Shown in pieces: positions 46,200 through 58,075 of a DNA stretch of 64,000 nucleotides; position 1 is the stretch's first letter; the number at the start of each line of letters is the position of its first letter. The translations under genes and the position numbers were made by a program. The stretch is taken from positions 1,056,001 through 1,120,000 of the forward strand of contig JAQFVV010012496.1 in NCBI GenBank assembly GCA_028023455.1, in the 5' to 3' direction. Origin of the DNA: Epiperipatus broadwayi (Eukaryota; Onychophora; Udeonychophora; Euonychophora; Peripatidae). The notes below the pieces were generated by a model, which worked only from the letters and a program-made list of their open reading frames with translations, had not been told where the DNA came from and searched no databases.

Positions 46200-47980
46200 A
46201 TTTTGATAAAAATGGGTCAAAACGATAAATAAGTCCTTCAGAAAATTGGTTAATTTTGATATGTATTGGTATTGTAAATATTAGTCTTTATTAGATCTGA
46301 CTCATATATTTGAGTGTAACAATATTATATTTAAGTGGTTTTATTTTTATTTTTATCATTATTGTTAACGTAATAAAATTTCTGAGTATTATAAAATTAC
46401 ATTGTGTCTTGTGTTTTGATGTTTCAAATATCTCCAGAATCTACGTCCAGCACCTATATTTAAAGTAATATTAGTTCATAGTTAAATTTAATTATTCATT
46501 TTTCTATTGATAATTTATTTCCACGATCGATTTGCAGTAGTCATTATTATATTGTTTCCATATTCGATTCACATAGTTAATTTTATATTGATAATTTATT
46601 TCCATGATTGATTTACAGTGTTGATTTTTAAATTGATTATTTCTATATTCGATTTACATAATTCATTTTTATATAAGTCACTTTTATATAATTCATTTTC
46701 ACATAATTTATTTTCATAATTAATTTGCATAATCTGATCTTATGATTTATTTCTATATTTTACTTACAAGTAAATTTTGATTGATTTATCTGATTAATGT
46801 CCATGGTATACTTCCATAGTTTATTTGGCAAAATATAATAGATTTAAAATTATTAATTCAAATTTGGTTAATAGATTATATGATATAGAATAAAATGACA
46901 GGGAATAGTTAAGTTAAGTTTAATAAATTTAATCTTTTGGTTCGTTGTAATGTTGCGAATATTGGGAGCAGACATAAAATCCCTTTCCTGCTCTCGGTGT
47001 TTAGAGTGATTCCCAATAGTAAATTCGTATCAAAATCCAACTTAGCATATTTGGAATCATATCCATTACAATGTAATCGCTTATAAGGGCACCTCTTGAC
47101 AGATCTAGACCTTGAGAAAGAGCAGTTCGATTATTAGTCTAAGAGCTAGTTTGGAAGTCAAGTAGCATATTATAATAAAATTATTATACTGTTATTAAAA
47201 TAGGAATCAGGAATTGATAGTCGATTGACAGGTTAATTTATATGTTTAGAGAAATAGGATTAGGGATTCTCAGATTAGAGAACATAACACAGACATTCCG
47301 TGTTATATAATTGTAGCTATTGAAAGTGATAGATGCTGAGAACGAAAAATAAAGTAATGGAATTAAATGGGGAGGATTTATTTATGATAATTTTATCTAG
47401 TATTAAATTAAATAATAATTTATATTGTGAGCATAAAATTATGAGTTCTCTGCATAGATTACTGATTTATTTCAGATCATCGATAAATAAGAAAGATACA
47501 TAATATTTTCCGTAATTACCACTCGAGATCAGATATTTATAATAAAGTTGTGGAAGAAAGTTATTACATTATTATGAATTTAATAATAGATTTATCATGA
47601 AATATTTGCATGACTAATGCTAGGTTTGAAATTAAGATCACATAGATTGGATGGTTTTATCAATATTATTATTATTTTTTTGAGAGACAATTTAATTACT
47701 TTCTCCAGTATCTTCTATAGTCCTAAATATGGCTAATGATGATGATCTCTGGTGGGCATTACAATTTATAGCTGCAATTTGGCACCCAGGTATATTTGAT
47801 CCTAAAGTTAGTATAAAATTCAATTGACTAGCTACTTGAAATAAATGAGAGTTTGTTAAGGTTAAATAAGTGAAAGATTGCGCAGAGAAAGTTGAGGTTA
47901 CAATATATATAATATTCAGATATAAGTAGGATGTTGTCTAATCTAAATCTAATGTAATTATAAGAAATTTGAAAGACTTT
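46200..47980. other. Intron sequence, nothing recognised
   Basis: AT-rich. Imperfect repeats of TTTATTTCCA(C/T)GAT(C/T)GATTT occur at 46500-46740. No gene was seen. Confidence 0.4.
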
Positions 47981-47989
47981 TAAGCTCCC

Positions 47990-48540
47990 TACATTTATGC
48001 ATCCAATCTTATATGATTGATACATATGACTAAATACATGTGATAAAGATAACTGATCTCCAATATCTGTATTTTGTGCTGGATCATCATCTGCAGCACA
48101 TATATACAGTGACTGCTAAGTGTATATTAAGATAGAAAATATTCATATTTTAATGGACAAGCTTTAATCTTCGCCACTCTCCAATTCTTCAGCCATCCAT
48201 ATCATTGAAAATCAATGATATGGATGGCTGGAGATATGGATGGGTGGAGAATAATATGGATGGCTGAAGAATTGGAGAGTGGCACAGATTAAAGCTTGTC
48301 CATTAAAGTAAAGATTTGCTATCTTAATATAAACTGAGTGTTGATTATATATGTGTGTATGTGGGAGATGATAATCTGGAACAACTTATGAGTACTGGTC
48401 CAGCACGAAATACATATATTGGAAATCATTTATCTTTTTCACATGTATGTGGTCATGTGTATTAGTTGTATAAGATGGAGTTCATAGCTGTAGGGAGCTT
48501 GAAAGTCTGAGTTCAAGTCCTTATAATTACATATCATTGT
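47990..48540. repeat. Family B repeat, nearly complete inverted pair
   Basis: The antisense unit (47990-48215) and the longer sense unit (48225-48540) meet at CATTGAAAATCAATGATATG. The sense arm has the full body, the hammerhead block (about 48371-48425; CTTATGAG with G5 mutated, but CACGAAA intact) and the tRNA-like end GTCTGAGTTCAAGTCC. This copy shows the complete order of family B modules. Confidence 0.8.
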
Positions 48541-48721
48541 TATAGTAATTACATATACATATATATCAGCCTACTTCACCATAGCTAAACTCTAAACAAA
48601 GTTGAGTCACATGAAACTCATTTTATTAGCTGAAACTTGATTAGTGAAAATCAGATATTTAAATATGTAATTTAAGAAATGAATGCACTCAGAAATATAT
48701 AAAAACAAACAGATTCAAATC

Positions 48722-48815
48722 TCTCTCCCAATTAGCAACACCCTCTGAATAAATGACTCTGAAATTTATTCACAGAGGGTGTTGTTGACATATCATAATC
48801 TTTGGGAGAGTAATA
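48722..48815. repeat. Short hairpin
   Basis: CAACACCCTCTGAATAAAT and its complement ATTTATTCACAGAGGGTGTT close on a 15-base loop. CTCTCCCAA and TTGGGAGAG extend the pairing. Confidence 0.75.
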
Positions 48816-48984
48816 TGGATATTTTCTATTTAATTTCCAATTAGTATTATGCACTGGAATATTTTCTTAAAATCAGATATGGAAATCTTCATTGGCAGAG
48901 AGAGTATAATACATTCATTCTTCACTCACTTTAATATCAGGTTTTGTCATTAATAAAAATGAACATCTAGTATATTTACATGAA

Positions 48985-49150
48985 ATAGAGACAAAATTCT
49001 CCATACAGTAGTGCCACTCAGTGCAAGCCAGAGTAATCAATGGATAAAGGAAGGTAAATTTCTGCCTTGCATTGATTAGTGGTACTGTATAGAGAGTTTT
49101 ATCTCTGTGAAAAACAGCTTGTGTAAGCATAAAGAATAATGAACATGTGA
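48985..49150. repeat. Family A foldback without hammerhead
   Basis: Only the outer ~60 bp of family A is present, once in each orientation (48990-49045 and 49065-49110), followed by the tail (AACATGTGATGTTTA). The centre with the ribozyme is deleted. Confidence 0.7.
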
Positions 49151-49654
49151 TGTTTACATGAAATAATTCGTGGCACTTTAAGAAGCTAACATGAGGGGAT
49201 TTTTCAAAATATGAGCATCCAATAGAAATGATGATTAATCGGTTTTTAACCTTTATGGTGACTAAACAATGAATATTTCACACATTATGATCAAAGCTTA
49301 CATTTTCCAAATCTATTTGCATATGGTCATTAAATTACATATTTAGATGCTTGGTGGTTAATCAGAATTTAAATAATAAATGAGTTTTGTATGATTCCAT
49401 CTTAATTAACGCTTAGTCACATTGAAATAGATTGATTTATAGGAAATTGCTGTTACATTTTAATACTAAGTTAGTCACTTTACTATTAAATGAAAGATAA
49501 AAAATTGTTTTATTTACATGTTTGATTCACAATAATCAAGATAGCTAAAGAGGGAAGGTTTTCTGAAATATATATAGTTTGCAGAATGGTTGTCAGTTTT
49601 TACTTGGTATGATAACCAAATAATGAGTGTTAATATAATGTGGTTGAAACTTAT

Positions 49655-49748
49655 GCCTCTATTGTTAAAAGAAGGTTGCCTTGACAACAGTTTGAAATTG
49701 TTGATTGTTAATGATATTTGGATTGTTTAATTGTTGACTGGTGTTTAA

Positions 49749-49784
<36 letters not shown>

Positions 49785-49815
49785 TTAAACATATATATAT
49801 ATATATATATTTCAT
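49655..49815 (-). repeat. Family T repeat beside (AT)n
   Basis: ATTGTTAAAAGAAGGTTGCC to GTTGACTGGTGTTTAATGAT is the reverse complement of the 21593 copy. It runs into an (AT)n stretch with an internal ATCATTAAAC remnant, so the microsatellite is again at the element edge. Confidence 0.75.
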
Positions 49816-50028
49816 TTGATGGTTATTCCTTTTAAAACCATTATGTTGCCTTTCTTATATACTTTCTGACTGAACTGAATATGTAAATGTAATCCACTTA
49901 AGAGACAACTATATATTTTAATCATATATTTATTTTTGTCTAATCAGCATTCATTCAAAATTGAGTCCTGTCAAGATGTTACTTTAATACAAAATGCCAC
50001 ATAATTACATATTATGTTAGCACACACT

Positions 50029-50432
50029 TTATTGGCCAACCTCAATCCTAAACAATGTTTTTATACTTTCCAATTTTTAATTAATACCCATTTTACTCTC
50101 AACTTTATTGAGCCTTGTACTAAATTTATACATTTTTCTTTATTTTCTTGTATATACATTGTCTCATACGGTTTCCTTTCTTTATAATTTCTACAATATT
50201 TTATCACTTCAATACTTTCTTCACATTTCATAACATGCCCTGCTACCAAAATATTGCAAAATAGTCCTAACTTAATATCTCTCCTATTTATTGCTCTGTG
50301 ATATACAAGAAAATAAAGAGAAATGTATGAATTTAGTACAAGGCTCAATAAAGTTGGGAGAAAAATGGACATTAAATAAAAGTTGGAAAGTATAAAAACA
50401 TTGTTTAGGGTTGAGGTTGGCCAACAGAGGAT
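50029..50432. repeat. Long inverted repeat
   Basis: Arms of about 120 bp (50029-50150 and 50308-50432) share TTGGCCAACCTCAATCCTAA and its complement, and AAGGCTCAATAAAGTTG and its complement. The ~155-bp loop is unrelated. Family unknown, no hammerhead core seen. Confidence 0.8.
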
Positions 50433-50604
50433 GTGCTAAGATGATATGTAAACCATATAACATTTTGAATTAATGTAACATCTTAAGATTCAATTTTGAA
50501 TGAAAGTCAAGATGAAAATAAATGTATGATTAAAATATATAGTTGTCTATTAAGTTGATTATGTTTATATATTCAATTCAGTGAGAATATATATATAAGT
50601 TGAA

Positions 50605-50770
50605 ATCTTAAACTGGATTCCAAGAGATTGCAAAAGAGCTAGAAAGAGATAAAATAAGAAAATATGTTGGTGTGATGTGGAGGAGAGAGACTAGAGATTA
50701 AAAAAGATGGATTGTACTTTGAGAGAACTTCATCTTGCTGTGGATCAGCAATGCTTGAAAATGATGATAT
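50605..50770 (+). pseudogene. RTE LINE 3'-end fragment
   Basis: AAACTGGATTCCAAGAGATT through GAGAACTTCATCTTGCTGTG aligns with the last ~170 bp of the RTE at 22.6-25.6 kb, with an internal deletion. It ends in a short GATGAT tail. Another old member of the same family. Confidence 0.8.
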
Positions 50771-50771
50771 A

Positions 50772-51500
50772 TATTGTAACAAGATGGTTTGTGATTCATA
50801 CTATTTAGGTGTGTTTCAAGCCCAACAATTGGCTACCATATGTAACAGGATGGTCTGAAATTCAGTATCCCACAATTGGTCATGCCATATGTAATGGGAT
50901 GCCTGAACTCTTATTTAACAGCCCCACAGACTTGGGTGGCAAAAGACCATCTCTTTATAATATATATGTTTATGGGATGATCTTTTTTTCTCCACAAGGG
51001 GTGTATTTAACTATGGTCACCCATTGGGTTTTCAAGGTAGGGCATTAAACATGATAAGACAAGTCAATTATTTGATGATTTATCTAAGTTTTATAAAGTG
51101 GTCCCATGATGCTTAATGATTGGGTGGGATGGAATTTCACACTTGCAAAACATCTCTTACTTCACTTCTTTTTGATTCTCACTGTGCCACAGAGTTCAAA
51201 CTCAGGGATAATGGACATGCACCCTATTTTGAGACATAATTATTTTGTGACTGAGTTTGAACTCTGTGGCATAGCAAGGATCAAGAAGAGGTGAAGTAAG
51301 CGAAGTTATGCAAGTATGAATTCCACTCTACTCAATCATTAATCACCATGGAACCACTTCATAAAACTTAAAAATCATCAAATAACTGACTTGCCTCATC
51401 ATATTTAATGCCCTCCTACCTTGAACATGCAATGGGTGACCATAGATAAATACACCTCTCATGGAGAAAAAAAGACTGTCCTGTTACAATATATATATAT
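50772..51500. repeat. Large foldback element, about 220-bp arms
   Basis: Arms (about 51000-51215 and 51240-51470) are complementary over most of their length, for example TAGGGCATTAAACATGATAA against its mirror at 51395. TGTAACAGGATGGTCT-like sequences occur at 50774, 50838 and 50887, with the complement at the right end (51474-51490). This suggests subterminal repeats. No coding frame and no clear target duplication. Confidence 0.75.
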
Positions 51501-51775
51501 ATATATAAATTATAGAGCATTAACTTAGATAGAAATAATATATTCAGGTCATATGCCTAAACATTCTTAAGTATATGTAACAAAGTTGTTTAATTAAACT
51601 ACACACAAGTATGTAAATGAATAATAGCTATTCATCCATATTAATGCCTAAAAAAATCATCACTATATAATATTTTATTTCAAGATAAGGATCTGATCAA
51701 ATAACTCTGATAATTAATGTCAATTTCCCCTTATATTTACATGATGGCTTAATATTTGTTTTCAATAACTTATAT

Positions 51776-52144
51776 CAGGGGTCCCCAACCCTATGCCTGC
51801 AGGCACCATGGCACCCGCAGACCATTTTACGTGTGCCCGCCGCTATCCAAACACGATAAAAAATTATTTATCTGACCGAGATAAATTTAATTTTTAAAAT
51901 TTCTTATAAATTATTGTATTATATTGTAATCAAATTGTAGGGCATACTATATTTTTACAGCGTAAAAATATAAACTTTAATTATATGTTAGAATTTTATT
52001 TTTGAAATAAATATTTTTTTTGTACATTACGTGTACTATTAACAATATCCAACTATAAATTTACATTGAAAAAGTAAATGGTGCCCGCCACCTAGCCGGT
52101 ATTGTAGAATGTGCTCTTAAGTGCAAAAAGGTTGGGGACCCCTG
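51776..52144. mobile_element. hAT-type MITE, 369 bp, with 8-bp target duplication
   Basis: Terminal inverted repeats CAGGGGTCCCCAACC and GGTTGGGGACCCCTG close the element. ACTTATAT flanks it on both sides (51768-51775 and 52145-52152). An 8-bp duplication and CAG...CTG ends are hAT hallmarks. A conserved GTGCCCGCC subterminal motif occurs near each end. It encodes nothing and would need a hAT transposase in trans. Confidence 0.95.
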
Positions 52145-52149
52145 ACTTA

Positions 52150-52796
52150 TATAGATACAAGAGACAAAAAACTTTTAAATTAAGTACATAAAATATACTT
52201 ATAATTACTTCATCCCTCTTCATGTTTTGGGCAAAAACAACAAAATGTCAGTTTATTTTTTTTTAATTACATGACTTTCAAATATCAAAATGGTACGTTA
52301 ATCATTTAATGGACCAAATTTATCATTTTAATTTTGTTTTTCTGCTGGGAACTGATTGTGTCTTTCCACTTTTAGTTTTTATTTTCTAGTCTCAGGGATA
52401 TCAACTGCTCAATTTTTATGCCGGCCACTTTAACACTTTGTTAAATCAATTAATGCAATGTTTCTGTAATGTGTTTGTATATAAAAAATGTCAAGTACTT
52501 ATAAGTTACAGTATCTGCCAGATAATTGAGTCACTTGTTTGAATTTTTTTTTACTTCACGTATTTTTCAAAAACATGTCTTTCATAAATAATGTCAAAAG
52601 TAATAAGAATTATGCATGAATTTTTTTTTTTTGGGGGGGGGATCATGTTTATGTTTACTCCGACCTTCATATGTGTGATGTATTGTGTCTCAAGTGCTAA
52701 GAAAAGACTAATAATTATCACTGTATTGTTTACAATTTTCTATTATAATATCAAAAATAAAACATTTAATATAAATTTTATCTGTATTTATTTTAG
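52150..52796. other. End of the 31.8-kb rapsyn intron
   Basis: AT-rich with a T11/G9 run at 52621-52640. It ends in a polypyrimidine tract and the TTTTAG acceptor at 52791-52796. Confidence 0.5.
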
Positions 52797-52996
52797 TTAT
52801 TTGCCTTACGATGTCATTTGCGGATAGAAGAACTCTACAGATCACTGGGGGACCATGATAGTGTCCGACAGCAAATTCAATTAGCCAGTCAGTTAGTAGA
52901 AGAAATGGAACTTTATTGTGGAATATGTGGTCAAAATTATGGTTTTTCACCCAATAAATTAGAAGTTTTGCCTTGTTCACACATCTTTCATTCAAA
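52797..52996 (+). CDS. RAPSN: Rapsyn, coiled-coil and RING-H2 exon
   Basis: It encodes LFALRCHLRIEELYRSLGDH, then a helix (SVRQQIQLASQLVEEMELY) and the first half of the RING-H2 finger. CGICGQNYGF supplies the first Cys pair and LPCSHIFHS the Cys-x-His-x-x-His set. This is the diagnostic C-terminal order of rapsyn. The coiled coil contacts the receptor and the RING-H2 binds zinc and links to the cytoskeleton and ligase activity. The donor AAA/GTAAGT at 52997 is a perfect consensus and leaves phase 2. The last exon, with the remaining zinc ligands and C-terminus, is not visible before position 64000, so the next intron exceeds 11 kb. Among the surest calls in the window. Confidence 0.95.
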
Positions 52997-53154
52997 GTAA
53001 GTAATATTTACTAAGGCTGTAACCTCAGGAATGTGCGCGTGAAAATGCGATAGTAGGGACCTCTACACGTAATCAATGTGTGTTTAAATAAATTTATCAT
53101 TCAGAGTAAGGAACACATTTTAAAAGTATATGGTAAATGTTCATTTGTATATAT

Positions 53155-53620
53155 TGAATAAATATAATGTTCTGTGAAATTTATCAAGTCCATTTTAAAT
53201 AATAACTGAACTGCCCTCTAGCTGCCAAGTTCAATAACTTTTTACTGTATGTAAGAAATTGGACCACTTCTTACCATATTTTAAATATTTTTTTTATATA
53301 TAGTTATCTAGAACAATAACAACCAATTCAATTATTATTTAAAATAGACGTGGTAAATTTCACATGACATTATATTTATTCAGTATTAAAGCATTATTTA
53401 ACATTACAAATATATATATATATAATGATGAATAATATTTTAATAATGAATAAATATAACGTCATGTGAAAATTTTACCAAATCTATTTTTAAATAATAA
53501 TTGAACTGCCCTCTAGCTGCCAAGTTCGATAACTTTTACAATAAGGGAGTGGACCGCCTCAATGTGTTTTAGATGTTTTTATGTACTGCTATCCAGAACA
53601 AAAACAGCCACAGTGCCAAT
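53155..53620. repeat. Local direct and inverted duplication
   Basis: GAACTGCCCTCTAGCTGCCA occurs at about 53208 and 53505 with about 160 bp of similar flank (53155-53330 and 53450-53615). Between them, 53335-53395 is the complement of 53445-53495, giving a nested hairpin. Class unknown. Confidence 0.7.
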
Positions 53621-53774
53621 TTAAATCAGTCTTTCTATCTTTTAATGTAAATTGATCTTTAAATAAGTGATAATAAATTTATAGAGTGGAGATATTTCAT
53701 TCTAAAACTCTATAATAAATTAACACATGTTATATACGTAATGATGAATAATATTAATAATATTATTAATTTAT

Positions 53775-54240
53775 GATAATTCCAAGAAAAGTAGTTTACT
53801 GTTTAAGGCTCAAACAGGATAATTAGCGACAAGGGAATATACACATAAATGGAGAAATGTGGGTGATTTAGTCTGCAAGTTATGTAAGGAAGGTATGGAA
53901 AATATTAAACATCTGCTAATTGAATGTAAATGCTTACAAGCAGAAAGGTACAAGCAATGTAGTTGTGAGAGAATAAATGTAAACTAAGTGATTATACAGA
54001 AAAAGGGTTTTTGGTCTTTACGCTGGGTTTGGAAAAAGATAAAGGGAATCTAGATATAAAGGTCATGAATTGGACAAAGATGATGTTATAGAAATGGGAT
54101 GGAGTAGGATAGAGAAGAATATGGAAAAACTTAGGATGAGGAATAGAAAAAGAAAATAAGGTGGCTAACAGGTTTTTCTGGGCATAGTGGCTAAGAGATT
54201 TCTAACTTTGATAAAGGATTGTCCTTATTATGTCAGATCA
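53775..54240 (+). pseudogene. Non-LTR retrotransposon C-terminal fragment (second copy)
   Basis: Matches 19565-20030 along its length. It preserves the zinc-knuckle segment CKLCKEGMENIKHLLIEC better than the first copy. Single-base shifts and stops elsewhere make it non-coding. The two copies are independent insertions, since their flanks differ. Confidence 0.65.
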
Positions 54241-54424
54241 TATTTGAGGTGATTTGACATTTATATTTATTTCAGATAGTGCTATGCACTGGAAATATTT
54301 TCATGCGGAGAAATTTATAATATTTCAGAAATAGCACGTTATAGAGATTGACTTCCATTTGAATAATTTCAAAGTTTTCAGCATTTTATAATAATGGATT
54401 TACATTTAAAAGTCATGTTTGTCT

Positions 54425-54645
54425 AATCGTAGGTGGTTAAAAATGAGATACTGTCTTTCTCCTGCGATGGGTTAAATAGATTTGTACAACTGAATATTTG
54501 ATTAGAACATCAGGCACACAATACCCTCAAGCCCTGATTTAAGCATGGTCTGTAAGAGTTGGTGTATAAAATGTACACTCTAAAGTTAAGTGATTCACTT
54601 AAATTTTTTAAACTCTTACCGGCAGACGAGTGCGTGGAAAGCGGA
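54425..54645. repeat. Dispersed repeat G, copy 2
   Basis: Same blocks as 6110-6345. Differences are spread evenly, so both are old. Confidence 0.65.
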
Positions 54646-54649
54646 TAAT

Positions 54650-55330
54650 GACTTCCATTTGTAGAATAACATATTAAATACAGAATGAATCAAATTAAAA
54701 TTTTACATATCAATGCTTCATGAATAAATATTCCAATTTGCAATCTTTGCATATCATAATTTCCATTTCTTAATATGAAATGTTTACTGAAGAATATTGT
54801 TTTTCATCACAATTAATTTCTAGGTAGAAACTTTATAATGGCTACTCTTTAATAATTGATTCAATTAAAATTTTATTATTTATTTATGAAAATAATACTA
54901 GGGTGACTTTAATATTCATAGAAAATATTTTTATTACTAACATTAAATTGATAAATGAACAACAAATTGCGATAAGTATTTGTAATTGTTTACTCCTCCT
55001 CCTTTTTTCTTACTTCTCTGTTTTACTTTTCATCCATAAGTGATCATTTGGTTTACATTAACTTACTACTAATAAAATCTTGACTGGTTTAAGGATTTAT
55101 ATTACTATCATTCAAAGATATGAATTTATGAATTTTAAACTTTATCAAAGAAATATTAAAATGATCTCTGAATTTAGGTATTTCATTTTCGTTATTCCTT
55201 TAGAATAAAACACTTGATAGATTCTAAATTGACTATTGTTGATTAGATATTGATTGTTGATGAATATATGTCTTTATGCTTGATTTTACATCAGACAAGT
55301 GTTTATTTTAATATTGGTGTTTTACCACTA
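54650..55330. other. Intron sequence, nothing recognised
   Basis: AT-rich, no feature supported. Confidence 0.4.
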
Positions 55331-55334
55331 AATA

Positions 55335-55432
55335 TCACATGATCACTATTTCTTATTCTGGCATCCATTGATTATTCTCATTGGTACTGAGTGGCACTAC
55401 TGTACGGAGAGTTTTGCCTGTTTATCGCTGTT
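55335..55432 (+). repeat. Family A fragment
   Basis: It begins with the complement of the family tail (ATCACATGATCACTATTTCT) joined to the sense outer end (GGCATCCATTGATTATTCTC to GAGTTTTGCCTGTTTA). No hammerhead. Confidence 0.7.
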
Positions 55433-55499
55433 TTATTATTCCACAGACTAACATTCATGCTAATATGTAAAATAAATGGTAGAAACAGTCCAATGAAGA

Positions 55500-56315
55500 T
55501 CACGTTTATATATAAAGCAAATGCCTAATATAATTATAAACCATTATTTCATAGATGACATGCAACATATTTACAATATATTACATTTGTTTAAAGAGTG
55601 CAGGGCCTTTCAGCAAATTAGAAAACGAGTTTTTCATACTCCAATTTTAAACTTCAAAAATATAATGATAAAACGTATTAAAAATTTCAACCCACACAAT
55701 GCAATGATAGTGGTACACACATTAAAAACAATATGGTCAATAAGATGTTCAATGATCTTCAATAATAAAAAGTATAACTGGATTAGGAAACTGGATAAGG
55801 ATTAGGATAAATATTTCAATCAGTGGCTAAAATACTTGCCTAAGAAGAATATGGAAAAAATTTTGGATGGTTTTGTGCCAACAGTATGCAAGATATGGAA
55901 TTGAATCTTCAAAATCCAAATATCAGTTTAAGAAAAGCAATATGTGAATAGGCTTTAAATTAAAGTTCAGCACTACCATTATTCTAGTGTTTATAAAGAG
56001 AGAATGAGTCATTACAAATGGTGCACTGGCTATCTATCTTAAGGAGAAATAAATCTTTATTACAAGAAGTTTTTAAACCCTACATAACATTACATAATTT
56101 ACAGAAAGGAAGTCAAAAAGGGGAACGGTGGAGAAAGACGAAAGAGAAAGAAAAAGAGAAAAAAGAAAAAAGGGCAAGAAAGGGTAAAGAAAAGAGGAAG
56201 GGAAAAAGGGAAGGGAAAAAAATTAACATGTAATTCTTTTTTCTTTTTTTTTTGTATATAATGTATATATATTTGTGTGGTTTTTAATAAAGACCTTACT
56301 TAAAATAAAATAAAA
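55500..56315 (+). pseudogene. LINE 3' end with A-rich tail (L1-like)
   Basis: A frame at 55521-55805 encodes HIYNILHLFKECRAFQQIRK and a Trp-rich end (KTIWSIRCSMIF), similar in layout to the C-terminus of the L1/Tx1-like copy at 45.1-46.2 kb. A lysine-rich segment (56100-56230) and a AATAAAGACC signal follow. The tail reads TAAAATAAAATAAAAAA, marking target-primed insertion. Frames are broken and the 5' part is missing. Confidence 0.65.
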
Positions 56316-57045
56316 AATTCACAATATATACTTTAAAGACAATTAAGGAAACATAAATCATTCTGTATCCATATCTTCAACTTTGATCTTGCAGCACAAC
56401 TATTTAAAATACATTCATTGATAATTTCTAAATAGATACTATACCTGCTGAAAAACATTATATAGGTTTATGGATCAACATTTAGTGGGACATTTATACT
56501 GTAGTCAATAATGTTTTGATAATAGTTTATTTCATAATGTGCTAAATATGAAAAGAGAGTTGTCTAAGGCACCAATGTCTTATGTTTATTAAATATTGCT
56601 TCATAAGAATTATTCTCTTTTAAAATAATATCTACTTCAATAAACAATCACCCATCACAAGTTATAATTACTTTGATTCAGTATTATAAACATATTTAAA
56701 TATATTATTTATTCAAGTTATGGTCATATTATATTTTGTAAGTAAACAAATTTACATTATTAAAATATACTTATAATTAAATAAAAATCCTAAATTATTG
56801 GAAATTCTCAAAATACTTTCCGTGATTATCATAAACAATTATAATAAGACATTATTATTGCTTCATTTATGCTACTAATCGTACTTACTTTTTAATCTTT
56901 TTTAGATTTATTACAGATTTGATGAAAATAATCTATCCCATCCATTTATTTTAAATGTGCAAAATGTTATTATCTCATATACACACCTAAATCTATATAT
57001 GATTCATATATAGATTTAAGTTTAAACTTCTACTAATGTTATTTA
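56316..57045. other. Intron sequence, nothing recognised
   Basis: AT-rich. A short AATCTATATATGATTCATAT hairpin near 56990-57020. Confidence 0.4.
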
Positions 57046-57149
57046 TAGACAGTAGAAAATTCTCAATACAGAAGTGCCACCCAGTACAAACCTTAGTAAT
57101 TTATGGATACAGGAATGTTTGTGCATAAAATCCCTATTAGTGTCTGCTT

Positions 57150-57208
57150 ATCCAATATCCCCAGACTAATTTCTAACTTGTGACTTTCATCAGTGAGGAG
57201 CCTTGAAT
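57150..57208 (-). ncRNA. Family A hammerhead-like ribozyme, dimer unit 1
   Basis: On the - strand CUGAUGA and GAAA are intact. The stem III/cleavage segment reads AUUAGUC. Lower stem I pairs fully; the upper stem has one change (AUUCAA). Stem II is reduced to short pairing (AGU against GUU). Confidence 0.55.
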
Positions 57209-57594
57209 CGGAGAGCACTCCATCTAAATCTTAGGACCTAATCCAACCATCTACACTTTTTACCTATTTGTTAACTATAAAGTGAGGAGCCCAAGGTGAA
57301 AATATAATAATGTTTCCAATCCGAGCTAATTCACTTATATAGTCATGTAGATCTGAAACTCAATTCAGCATTTATACATTTTGATGTCTAGTTTGTCCAA
57401 AACCATCATCATTACCCTATGGGTAGGATAGGCATAAAACTATCAGAACATTACATGATCACCATTCTATATGCTTTTACAGGCTGTTAATAACAATAGC
57501 AAACTCTACATACAGTAGTAACCCTCAGAGGAAATTTGAATAATCAATTGATGCAAAAAAGTTTGTGGATAAAATTCCTATCTAGTACCAACTC

Positions 57595-57653
57595 ATCCAA
57601 CTTCTCCAGATTAGTTTCTAGTTTGTGGCTTTCATCAGTGAGGAGTCTTGGAT
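57595..57653 (-). ncRNA. Family A hammerhead-like ribozyme, dimer unit 2
   Basis: On the - strand CUGAUGA and GAAA are intact. The cleavage segment reads AAUC in place of AGUC. Upper stem I AUCCAA pairs fully. The lower stem and stem II carry substitutions. Confidence 0.5.
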
Positions 57654-57769
57654 TTAAAGCCACTGCACCTAGATGTTATAATTTAATGCAACCCTCCAGC
57701 AGCCACCTTTTACCTCTTTAGGCAACTATAAAGCTATTTAGTTAACTAAATTGTAATATTTAAATACGT

Positions 57770-58075
57770 GTATAATATTGGCCATCAACAAGGTCTTTTA
57801 AAGTTCCATCCTCAGATTTTCAATGATATGGATGATTGAAAAGTTGTAAGATGTAAAATATAAGCTATGTTAATATAAATTGAATAGTGATTCTATATAT
57901 GTATTGGAGATGGTAGTCTTGACTAACTGATGAGTGTTGGTTCAGCACAAAATATGTATATTGGAGATCATTTATCTTTTTCACATGTATGTTGGCATGT
58001 ATATCAGTTATATAAGATGGAGTGGATAGCTATGAGGAGCTTCAAAGTCTGAGTTCAAGTCCTATTTAAAATAGG
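57770..58075 (+). repeat. Family B repeat, sense copy
   Basis: It contains the body (TTTTCAATGATATGGATGAT), the hammerhead block and the tRNA-like end (GTCTGAGTTCAAGTCC). In the hammerhead, CUGAUGA is 57927-57933. Stem II 57934-57939 pairs with 57943-57948 (6 bp, one U.G). G12 is A (57949). Stem III is A57952-U57959, cleavage base A57960. Stem I CUAA/UUGG retains 4 pairs with one U.G. Confidence 0.7.

Larger units (their letters stand above)
57050..57735 (-). repeat. Family A head-to-tail dimer (445-bp monomer)
   Basis: Two same-strand hammerhead blocks (57150-57208 and 57595-57653) bound one full monomer. Read on the - strand it contains all family A modules in order: outer end, tail (GTGATCATGTAATG at about 57455), the body with CTGAATTGAGTTTCAGATCT, then the next hammerhead. 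The spacing between equivalent positions is 445 bp. This is the only head-to-tail copy in the window. Confidence 0.85.
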
